Source of the DNA: Chitinophagaceae bacterium
Lineage (GTDB): Bacteria > Bacteroidota > Bacteroidia > Chitinophagales > Chitinophagaceae
NCBI GenBank assembly: GCA_009996555.1
Contig: JAACZX010000463.1
Span: 1 to 13,958, forward strand
DNA length: 13,958 nucleotides
Direction of reading: 5' to 3'
Position 1 is the first letter of the stretch; the number at the start of each line of letters is the position of its first letter. A model generated the notes under the pieces. It was not told the DNA's origin and did not search any database. It was given only the letters and a program-made list of their open reading frames with translations. A program made the translations under genes and the position numbers. This document shows positions 7,425 through 13,389 of the stretch, one piece after another.

Positions 7425-8348
7425 ATGAATTACATGCAGGCAGAACGTAAGAAAAAGATAGGCTTTGGTGAAGATGGCGATGCATTGATGAGGCTCATCT
7501 TCATTAATATCATGGTGTTTGTGATCCTTGTATTTATCAAGATCGTTTACCAGTTGTCTGATAGTAACCTCACGGCATTCAATGCCCAGATCATGAACTG
7601 GATCGGGTTGCCGGGAAATTTTTCTTCATTTGCTGTTAAGCCCTGGACATTGTTGCTGCACATGATCTCGCATGACGATGTGTGGCGCCTGCTCGGCAAT
7701 ATGATCTGTTTCTGGGCATTTGGTTACCTGCTGCAGGATCTGCTTGGCAACAGGCATATAGCACCCATTTATATTTACGGAGCATTGGCCGGAGCGTTGT
7801 TCTTTATTGCCAGTGTAAGTCTGCTGCCTGCATTCAGCAAACAAACCAGTGAGCTTGTTTTTTATGGTGCCGGTGCAAGTGTAATGGCAGTGGCCATTGC
7901 TGTAACCGTTATTGCACACGATTATCGTGTGTTTCCAATGATCAACGGAGGCATTCCGCTTTGGATCATTACACTGATTTATGTGCTCATCAACTTTGCA
8001 GGATTGGCCGGTAAAGGATTTCCCTTTCATCTTGCACATCTGGGAGGTGGGGCAATGGGTTTTGTGTATATCAAACTCATTCAAACTGGCAACAATCCCG
8101 GTGAGTGGATGCACAATCTTTACAACTGGTTTACCAACCTGTTCAACCCCGCATCAAAACCACCAAAAAAAACGATTAAGAAAGAAGTATTTTACAATAC
8201 CAAAGGTCAGCAACCGTTTTCACGTAAGCCTAATATTACAGAACAACGGGTTGATGCTATTCTTGATAAAATAAGCCGCTCAGGTTATCAATCTCTTTCG
8301 GAAGAAGAGAAAGAGATCCTGAAAAATGCGGCTGACAGTGAAACATAA
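7425..8348 (+). CDS. Rhomboid-family membrane protein with DUF6576-like C-terminal tail
   Basis: A 307-residue protein with about six membrane segments between residues 22 and 220, followed by a polar tail. Candidate catalytic residues are S152 in YGAGASVMA and H205 in HLAHLGG. The usual GxSG is GASV here. The HxxxN oxyanion motif reads R88-L-L-G-N92, so its histidine is replaced. Activity is therefore plausible but not assured. The C-terminal motif VDAILDKISRSGYQSLSEEE (about 274-293) matches the short DUF6576-type domain found at the ends of many Bacteroidota rhomboids. It lies between the frameshifted rhomboid (14-base gap) and the EEP-fold gene (7-base gap), so the three form one transcription unit. 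Duplication with divergence from the first rhomboid is inferred. Confidence 0.85.
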   Translation: MNYMQAERKKKIGFGEDGDALMRLIFINIMVFVILVFIKIVYQLSDSNLTAFNAQIMNWIGLPGNFSSFAVKPWTLLLHMISHDDVWRLLGNMICFWAFGYLLQDLLGNRHIAPIYIYGALAGALFFIASVSLLPAFSKQTSELVFYGAGASVMAVAIAVTVIAHDYRVFPMINGGIPLWIITLIYVLINFAGLAGKGFPFHLAHLGGGAMGFVYIKLIQTGNNPGEWMHNLYNWFTNLFNPASKPPKKTIKKEVFYNTKGQQPFSRKPNITEQRVDAILDKISRSGYQSLSEEEKEILKNAADSET

Positions 8349-8355
8349 TAATCGT

Positions 8356-9495
8356 ATGGCCGGATTCATGCGCAGCTTTACAAAGCGGTTTTTTATTGTC
8401 TGCAATATTGCGTTGAGTGTTTGTATGCTGTTGCTGTATGTATTACCCTCACTTCCGGCTTCTGTTTCATGGATCGTTAATCTCTTTGCGTTATTGTTTC
8501 CTTTTCTGTTATTGTTACAACTGGGGTTTCTTATTTTCTGGCTCTTTGCCAAACGAAAACTGGCGTTAATACCGCTTGTAACATTTATGCTTTGCTGGCA
8601 TCTTATCGGTTCGTTCTTTGGCTTTCATCCAAAAGGGAATAATCAACCAAAAAACCAAAGTGGGTTCAGGGTTGCCACATGGAATGTGCACCTGTTTAAC
8701 TTTTTTGAAAACGATGGAAAACTGGATGCAGCCATGCTCAATGAAGCAAAGGGTTTTAAAGCAGATGTATTGGCGGTGCAGGAACTGGTGTTTTCATTAG
8801 ACAGTTCATCGCCCATTACATTGGAAAAAGTAAAGCAGAAGCTTGGCTTTAAGTATGTGGCTGCTGCTAACGACAGGGCATTTGGCGTACATACCAATAT
8901 TCGCCAAAAGAACGAACGTTATCACCCGTTTTGTGTCGCTATTTTTTCCAATTATCCTATTCTCCATTGGGAAAAAGTGCAAAGCATCAAAGAATACAAT
9001 CATACATTTTTGTGGGCCGATCTGCTGGTGAATGATGATACTATCCGTTTTTTTAATATTCACCTGCAAAGCATGCATTTTGCACGCCAGGATTATGCAT
9101 TTATTGAAAATATTGATCAGCAGGATATGGGTGATGTGCAAACAGCCGGCAAAAACATTTTACGCAAAATGAAAATGGCCAACCTGCTCCGCTCCAGCCA
9201 GGCAAGAGATATACGAACGGCTATTGATGCAAGCCCTCATCCCGTGGTAGTATGTGGCGATATGAATGATGTGCCTAATTCCAATGCTTACCAGATCATC
9301 AGTAACGATCTGTATGATGCGTTTACTGAAAAAGGCTGGGGAATAGGACGCACTTTTCAATTCCTTTCACCCACCTTGCGGATCGATTATGTGCTCCATA
9401 GTAAAGCACTTGCAATAAATAAAGTGGAGGTAAGGCAAACTGTCCGGAGCGATCACAGCCCCGTGCTGGCCGATTTTAATTTGGAGAAAAAATGA
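8356..9495 (+). CDS. Membrane-anchored endonuclease/exonuclease/phosphatase (EEP) family protein
   Basis: A 379-residue protein. Three hydrophobic helices lie at about residues 10-32, 36-64 and 67-90, then a linker, then an EEP domain (about 103-378). The catalytic set is complete: N110 (TWNVHLF), E143 (VQELV), H236 (NIHLQ), D302 and N304 (GDMNDVP), D344 (IDYVLHS), and D366-H367 (SDHSPV). The superfamily cleaves phosphodiester bonds in DNA, RNA, phosphoinositides or sphingolipids. The substrate cannot be named; the membrane anchor with an exposed domain would fit a lipid or extracytoplasmic nucleic acid. The longest frame begins at ATG 8326, inside the preceding gene. ATG 8356, seven bases past that gene's stop, is preferred. 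The last codons overlap the -33 element of the cysS promoter. Confidence 0.87.
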   Translation: MAGFMRSFTKRFFIVCNIALSVCMLLLYVLPSLPASVSWIVNLFALLFPFLLLLQLGFLIFWLFAKRKLALIPLVTFMLCWHLIGSFFGFHPKGNNQPKNQSGFRVATWNVHLFNFFENDGKLDAAMLNEAKGFKADVLAVQELVFSLDSSSPITLEKVKQKLGFKYVAAANDRAFGVHTNIRQKNERYHPFCVAIFSNYPILHWEKVQSIKEYNHTFLWADLLVNDDTIRFFNIHLQSMHFARQDYAFIENIDQQDMGDVQTAGKNILRKMKMANLLRSSQARDIRTAIDASPHPVVVCGDMNDVPNSNAYQIISNDLYDAFTEKGWGIGRTFQFLSPTLRIDYVLHSKALAINKVEVRQTVRSDHSPVLADFNLEKK

Positions 9496-9513
9496 TCTGA
9501 AACATTATCTTTG
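9480..9513 (+). promoter_or_regulatory. Promoter of the cysS leader and cysS
   Basis: TTTG (9480-9483) and TATCTTTG (9506-9513) match the Bacteroidota -33 and -7 elements, separated by 22 bases, within the known 17-23 range. The -7 box ends five bases before an ATG at 9519, so the transcript probably begins at or next to that ATG. The -33 element overlaps the 3' end of the EEP gene. Confidence 0.75.
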
Positions 9514-9518
9514 TTTCA

Positions 9519-9563
9519 ATGAAGAAATACTTCTATACCTGTTGTTGTAGCTGCTGTTGCTGA
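9519..9563 (+). CDS. Cysteine-rich leader peptide of cysS ([14 protein letters not shown])
   Basis: A 14-codon ORF, ATG 9519 to TGA 9561-9563. Codons 8-14 read TGT TGT TGT AGC TGC TGT TGC, i.e. six Cys in the last seven residues, so a ribosome would pause here when charged tRNA-Cys is short. It begins five bases after a consensus -7 box, so it is likely translated from a leaderless mRNA. It ends 59 bases before the start of the cysteinyl-tRNA synthetase gene. The last two Cys codons and the stop form the 5' arm of a perfect hairpin. Similar leaderless polycysteine ORFs act as cysteine-responsive attenuators in mycobacteria; the role here is inferred from content and context. The tract is a low-complexity TGY run, so chance cannot be excluded without comparison to relatives. 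Confidence 0.72.
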   Translation: MKKYFYTCCCSCCC

Positions 9564-9576
9564 TTTTTTCAGCAAC
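9556..9576 (+). promoter_or_regulatory. Hairpin at the end of the cysS leader ORF
   Basis: A perfect 8-bp inverted repeat, GTTGCTGA (9556-9563) with TCAGCAAC (9569-9576), has a T5 loop. The 5' arm is made of the last Cys codons and the leader stop, so a ribosome on the Cys tract or the stop would prevent pairing. It lacks a following U-tract, so it is not a standard intrinsic terminator. It may act through another route, such as ribosome access, RNA stability or Rho. Confidence 0.55.
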
Positions 9577-9622
9577 CGATTCCTCTTGTACAACATTCTT
9601 CATTACAATTACATTTCATTTT

Positions 9623-11116
9623 ATGTCGCAGTTAAAAGTTTATAATTCTCTTACACGCCAGAAAGAAGTATTTGAATCCATTACACCCGGCCATGTGGGC
9701 ATGTATGTGTGCGGACCAACCGTTAGCGGCGAAAGTCATCTTGGTCATGCACGTCCTTACATTACGTTTGATGTGTTGTATCGCTATCTTACACATCTCG
9801 GTTATAAAGTGCGTTATGTGCGCAACATAACCGATGCGGGACATTTTGAAGAAGAAGGCCGTGAAGCAGAAGATAAAATTTCAACCAAAGCAATATTGGA
9901 AAAACTGGAACCGATGGAGCTGGTGCAGAAATACACTAACCTGTTTCATTGGGCCATGGATCAGTTCAATACTGTTCCTCCGTCTATTGAACCAACTGCA
10001 ACGGGACATATTGTGGAGCAGATCGGGATGATACAGCAGATCATTGAAGCGGGTTATGCGTATGAAGTAAACGGTTCGGTTTATTTTGATGTAAAGAAAT
10101 ATGCAGCCAGCCATGATTACGGAAAGTTGAGCGGCCGTGTAATTGATGATTTGTTAGAAACCACACGTGAACTCGAAGGACAGGAAGAAAAGAAAGACCG
10201 TGCAGATTTTGCATTATGGAAAAATGCAGCACCCGAACATATTATGCGTTGGCAAAGCCCGTGGGGTGTTGGTTTTCCCGGCTGGCATATTGAGTGCTCG
10301 GCTATGGCTACAAAATATTTAGGTGCACAATTCGATATACATGGTGGTGGTATGGATCTGCAATTCCCTCATCACGAAAGTGAAATTGCACAAAGCACTA
10401 TCTGCAATCATACTGCACCGGTGCGTTACTGGATGCACAATAACATGATCACCATCAACGGTAAGAAGATGGGGAAGAGTTATAATAACGTTATCAAGTT
10501 AACGGAGTTGTTCAGTGGCGATCATCCGATACTGGAGAAGGCATACCACCCGATGACGGTGCGTTTCTTTATTCTGCAAACACAATACAGAAGCACACTC
10601 GATTTTGGTAACGAAGCCTTGCAGGCTGCAGAAAAAGGATTGAAGCGTTTGATGGAAGCATACGAATGGTTAGCTAAGTACGAAGTTGGAACTACGAAGT
10701 ACGAAGCGAAAGACAAATCGCTCAATGAAAAAGCGTTGCAGCTGATAGCCGAGTTCGATGAGTTTATGAATGATGATTTGAACACAGCAAAAGTATTGGC
10801 GAGTATGTTTGAACTGGTGCCGGTGATCAACGGTTTAAAAGACAAACATATTGCAGCAGATGCATTGAGCAGCGATACTATTCAGTTGCTGCAGACAAAA
10901 CTGAAACTGTACATCGAAGATATATTTGGTTTGAAGAGCATCAGCGGTGAAGACAGTGGACGTTTTAATGCAGTGATGCAGATATTGATCGAACTACGGA
11001 AAGATGCAAAATCGAAAAAAGATTTTGTAACGAGCGATAAGATCCGCAACCAGCTTGCTGAACTGGGTATACAGTTGAAGGATGAGAAAGATGGCGGGAT
11101 GAGCTTTTCGATGTAA
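9623..11116 (+). CDS. cysS: Cysteinyl-tRNA synthetase
   Basis: A 497-residue class I synthetase that attaches cysteine to tRNA-Cys in the cytoplasm. The HIGH-type motif is HLGH (residues 39-42) and the KMSKS-type loop is KMGKS (282-286). The zinc ligands expected from the family are present: C30 (YVCGPTV), C225 (HIECSAM), H250 and E254 (FPHHESE). The C-terminal helical, tRNA-binding part follows from about residue 340. The frame is open upstream to ATG 9557, but those residues have no family resemblance and overlap the leader [13 protein letters not shown] at 9623 is the normal start. A short repeat encodes residues 350-361 in a variable linker. Upstream lies a dedicated promoter and Cys leader; downstream a strong terminator, so the gene appears to be its own unit. 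Confidence 0.96.
   Translation: MSQLKVYNSLTRQKEVFESITPGHVGMYVCGPTVSGESHLGHARPYITFDVLYRYLTHLGYKVRYVRNITDAGHFEEEGREAEDKISTKAILEKLEPMELVQKYTNLFHWAMDQFNTVPPSIEPTATGHIVEQIGMIQQIIEAGYAYEVNGSVYFDVKKYAASHDYGKLSGRVIDDLLETTRELEGQEEKKDRADFALWKNAAPEHIMRWQSPWGVGFPGWHIECSAMATKYLGAQFDIHGGGMDLQFPHHESEIAQSTICNHTAPVRYWMHNNMITINGKKMGKSYNNVIKLTELFSGDHPILEKAYHPMTVRFFILQTQYRSTLDFGNEALQAAEKGLKRLMEAYEWLAKYEVGTTKYEAKDKSLNEKALQLIAEFDEFMNDDLNTAKVLASMFELVPVINGLKDKHIAADALSSDTIQLLQTKLKLYIEDIFGLKSISGEDSGRFNAVMQILIELRKDAKSKKDFVTSDKIRNQLAELGIQLKDEKDGGMSFSM
10671..10706 (+). repeat. Short TACGAAGT-type repeat inside cysS
   Basis: This stretch holds two copies of AAGTACGAAG and two of TACGAAGT, and encodes a linker containing K-Y-E twice. 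Its first 13 bases, TAGCTAAGTACGA, recur exactly in inverted orientation at the end of the glycosyltransferase gene (11228-11240), with further partial matches next to it. It looks like one member of a dispersed short repeat family tolerated in a variable part of the protein. Confidence 0.55.
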
Positions 11117-11137
11117 TACATGTTTATGATAATTATG

Positions 11138-11165
11138 AAGAGGAGCATTGCTCCTCTTTTTTATT
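11138..11165 (+). terminator. Intrinsic terminator of cysS
   Basis: A 9-bp stem (AAGAGGAGC at 11138-11146 with GCTCCTCTT at 11150-11158) has a 3-base loop and is followed by a T-rich run. It lies 21 bases past the cysS stop. Confidence 0.9.
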
Positions 11166-11185
11166 TGTATTTCTTTCCGCTCGCA

Positions 11186-11240
11186 TCTCGACTCCGCTCA
11201 GGATAATCGTACTTCAAACTTCGTAACTCGTACTTAGCTA
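11186..11240. repeat. Dispersed intergenic repeat fragments between cysS and the glycosyltransferase gene
   Basis: Two elements adjoin. TCTCGACTCCGCTCAGGAT (11186-11204) resembles a short sequence I associate with many Bacteroidota intergenic regions; its copy number here is unknown. Next, 11208-11240 is an inverted partial copy of the TACGAAGT-type repeat inside cysS, sharing 13 identical bases (TAGCTAAGTACGA on the minus strand). The repeat supplies the TAA stop of the glycosyltransferase gene. Confidence 0.5.
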
Positions 11241-12421
11241 TGTCCCAGCTGTGTATTCGATGAAAGAATCGATTGCAGATCGAAAAGGCTCGTTTGTTTT
11301 TCTTCACTCACCAGTTCTTCCATTGGTTGATGCAACACATCAGCAAAGCATTGTAACATTAACTGTTTGGTTTGTTTGGTCCATTGGCGGAAAGCTTCGG
11401 TGTTGTGTTGATGCTGCGGCAGATAATCGAGCAACACATCGAGGTTAAAATTTTCAGCATGTGTACCTGCACCTGCTTTGGCTGCATCACGGGAGTTGCA
11501 CCATTGTTCAAAATGCCCCTGCACCGGCACCATCAACACCGGTTTGCCAAAATACATGGCTTCGCAAACACTTTCAAAACCTGCTGTTGTTACCAATGCT
11601 TTTGCATTGGCCATGTAGTGTAAAAATTTCTGATCGTCCAACGAATGAAAGCAAAGTGTTTCATCGTAATGCCAGCGACCTTTTACCGTTGCACTATCTG
11701 TAAAACAATGCAACTCTACTTCCGGATGTTCTTTGTGCCAGCTGATAATTTCCTGCATATAACCCGAGTTCAACAGGTAAGCAAGAATATGATCGCCGCC
11801 AAACACTTCCTGCTGAAACACATCTTTACGTAACAATGGCGGACAAACCGTAATGTTTTTATGTGCAGCTGCTGTTAAGGGATAAAACGATAATGCCAGT
11901 AAATGATCGGAACCTTTTGCAGTAAGCTTTGTGTATTGTTTGATGATATAAGCTTCACGTTTGCTGCCTTCTTGCGGAAAAGAAAACGAAGGATGCAGAT
12001 AAATATACTGGTGTGCAATGGAAACAATTTTACAATCGAATTTTTTAACCATGGAACAAACACCAATCAGCGGTTCATAAAAATTCAACAACAGATCGGG
12101 TTTGTATTGCTGCATCACTTCACGGATCAGTTGCATGCTTTTGCGATAGGTTTTCCAGTAAAGCAAATTCTTTAACACCGTTGATGAGATGCGGATAGAT
12201 TTGTTGTGTTTACAGGTAACAAAGTTGGGACTGCGATACGTAATGATGGGGGCTTTTATACGTTCACGTACAAAGGCCGGAATTTCTCTTCGCTTGCTGC
12301 TGCCAATGAGTACTGCTGCAACAGTGTGGCCACGTGCAGTTAATAATTCATAGGTAGCAATGGCCTGCGTTAAATGTCCACGGCCTTCGCCCTGCACCGC
12401 AAAAACAAAACTTTTATTCAT
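11234..12421 (-). CDS. GT-B fold glycosyltransferase (MurG/GT28-like)
   Basis: A 395-residue protein with two Rossmann-like halves. The N-terminal loop GEGRGHLTQA (residues 11-20) is of the type that binds the acceptor or phosphate in MurG-like enzymes. The C-terminal donor-site segment TTAGFESVCEAMYFGKP (278-294, with E283 and E287) and the following PVQGHFEQ are typical of UDP-sugar users. It probably transfers a sugar from a nucleotide donor at the inner face of the membrane; donor and acceptor cannot be named. Its ATG overlaps the stop of the upstream phosphoesterase by four bases (ATGA), so the two are translated together, which hints at lipid or envelope glycan metabolism. The last codon and stop lie in a repeat fragment, so the natural C-terminus may have been altered. 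Confidence 0.82.
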   Translation of the reverse strand: MNKSFVFAVQGEGRGHLTQAIATYELLTARGHTVAAVLIGSSKRREIPAFVRERIKAPIITYRSPNFVTCKHNKSIRISSTVLKNLLYWKTYRKSMQLIREVMQQYKPDLLLNFYEPLIGVCSMVKKFDCKIVSIAHQYIYLHPSFSFPQEGSKREAYIIKQYTKLTAKGSDHLLALSFYPLTAAAHKNITVCPPLLRKDVFQQEVFGGDHILAYLLNSGYMQEIISWHKEHPEVELHCFTDSATVKGRWHYDETLCFHSLDDQKFLHYMANAKALVTTAGFESVCEAMYFGKPVLMVPVQGHFEQWCNSRDAAKAGAGTHAENFNLDVLLDYLPQHQHNTEAFRQWTKQTKQLMLQCFADVLHQPMEELVSEEKQTSLFDLQSILSSNTQLGHS

Positions 12422-13236
12422 ACAAGTTCAGGTGTGAGGTTAGGAAAGAAAGTGGGTGCTTCTGTTGTAATTATTGCAGGCGTTGGCTGCTGTTGCTGCA
12501 ACCACTCATTGTAGTAAACAATTTTCCATTCACCTTCTGTTGTTTCAACCAATGCACTCATGGTTTCAACCCAATCGCCGCTATTGAGGTAATGAATATT
12601 GTTGATTGTTTTATCGGCCGCCTGATGAATATGTCCGCAAATAATACCATCGCAATTGTTGGCAGCAGCAACTGCACAAAGCTGTTCTTCGTAATCAGAA
12701 ATAAACGAAACAGCCGATTTTACTTTTGCTTTTACTACTTGCGATAAAGAATAATAAGGCAATCCTCTTTTCGTACGGTAGTGATTGTAATGACGGTTGG
12801 CCCACAATAAAAAAGTATAACCCACATCGCCGAGCTTGGCCAGCCATTTCAGTTTGGTTGTAACAGTATCAAAAATATCGCCATGCACCACATAATATTT
12901 TTTTGTTCCGCTTTGCAGAATATGATGACGTTTGATAATGAATTGCCCGAATGAAAACGGTAGTATCTCATCCAGGAAATCATCATGATTGCCACGCAGG
13001 TAAATTACTTTCGTGTTGTACTTGTGCATGTACTTCATAATAATGCGGAAGAAAGCCGTGTGCTTCTTTTTCCATTCGCCCGACTTACGCAGTTGCCAGC
13101 CATCGATAATATCGCCGTTGAGAATAAGCGTTTCGCAACGGTGCTGCTGCAAAAACTCCACTACTTCTTTTACCCGTGAGTTACGGATGCCGAGGTGGAT
13201 ATCGGAAAGGATGATTGTTTTGTAAAAGGTCTTCAC
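12418..13236 (-). CDS. LpxH-like metallophosphoesterase (UDP-2,3-diacylglucosamine diphosphatase-related)
   Basis: A 272-residue calcineurin-like phosphoesterase with the full metal-binding series: SDIHLG (D12, H14), NGDIIDG (D42), RGNHDD (N83, H84), HGDIFD (H118) and CGHIHQA (H202, H204), followed by NSGDWVE. LpxH cleaves UDP-2,3-diacylglucosamine to lipid X in lipid A synthesis. This shorter relative is a common Bacteroidota paralogue that often carries that name, but its substrate is not certain. The start is GTG (13236-13234), the first start codon compatible with the SDIHLG strand. The gene is coupled to the glycosyltransferase by a four-base overlap, and it is divergent from the AlkA-like gene. 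The roughly 25 C-terminal residues are low-complexity (QQQQP-rich) and outside the domain. Confidence 0.85.
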   Translation of the reverse strand: MKTFYKTIILSDIHLGIRNSRVKEVVEFLQQHRCETLILNGDIIDGWQLRKSGEWKKKHTAFFRIIMKYMHKYNTKVIYLRGNHDDFLDEILPFSFGQFIIKRHHILQSGTKKYYVVHGDIFDTVTTKLKWLAKLGDVGYTFLLWANRHYNHYRTKRGLPYYSLSQVVKAKVKSAVSFISDYEEQLCAVAAANNCDGIICGHIHQAADKTINNIHYLNSGDWVETMSALVETTEGEWKIVYYNEWLQQQQPTPAIITTEAPTFFPNLTPELV

Positions 13237-13324
13237 AAAGAAGGGTTTTACAAATTTTGAAATCTCCTGTTATCAAACTATTGATAAATGATTAAGAGAG
13301 AATGAATAAATTGTAAGGAAATTG

Positions 13325-13364
13325 TTAAGCGCTGCCAGGACGTCGCACACGTCAGACAGCTTAA
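13325..13364. repeat. Imperfect inverted repeat in the divergent intergenic region
   Basis: The left arm TTAAGC...GACGT (13325-13343) pairs with ACGTC...CAGCTTAA (13349-13364) around the loop CGCAC, with a few mismatches and a small asymmetry in the middle. It lies between the divergent phosphoesterase and AlkA-like genes. It may be an operator, a REP-like palindrome or a remnant; no U-tract makes it a good terminator. Confidence 0.4.
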
Positions 13365-13389
13365 AAACAAATAACCTTATTCAATCAAT

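Noticed and set aside
7626..8114. 162-codon open frame on the minus strand
   Set aside because: It lies wholly opposite the second rhomboid gene, has no recognisable domain and no start signals; it is an antisense shadow of biased codon use.
8326..8355. Upstream ATG at 8326 as the start of the EEP-fold gene
   Set aside because: It would overlap the end of the rhomboid gene by 23 bases; ATG 8356 lies just after that gene's stop and leads directly into the first membrane helix.
9556..9590. Intrinsic terminator (classical attenuator) after the Cys leader
   Set aside because: The hairpin is good but its 3' side is followed by CGATTCCTCTTG, not a U-tract, so simple intrinsic termination is not supported.
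9557..9622. Upstream ATG at 9557 as the cysS start
   Set aside because: It begins inside the leader ORF, adds 22 residues unlike any CysRS N-terminus, and the [10 protein letters not shown] start at 9623 fits the family.
10921..10928. TATATTTG as a promoter box
   Set aside because: A consensus match, but deep inside cysS with no gene start after it; expected by chance in AT-rich sequence.
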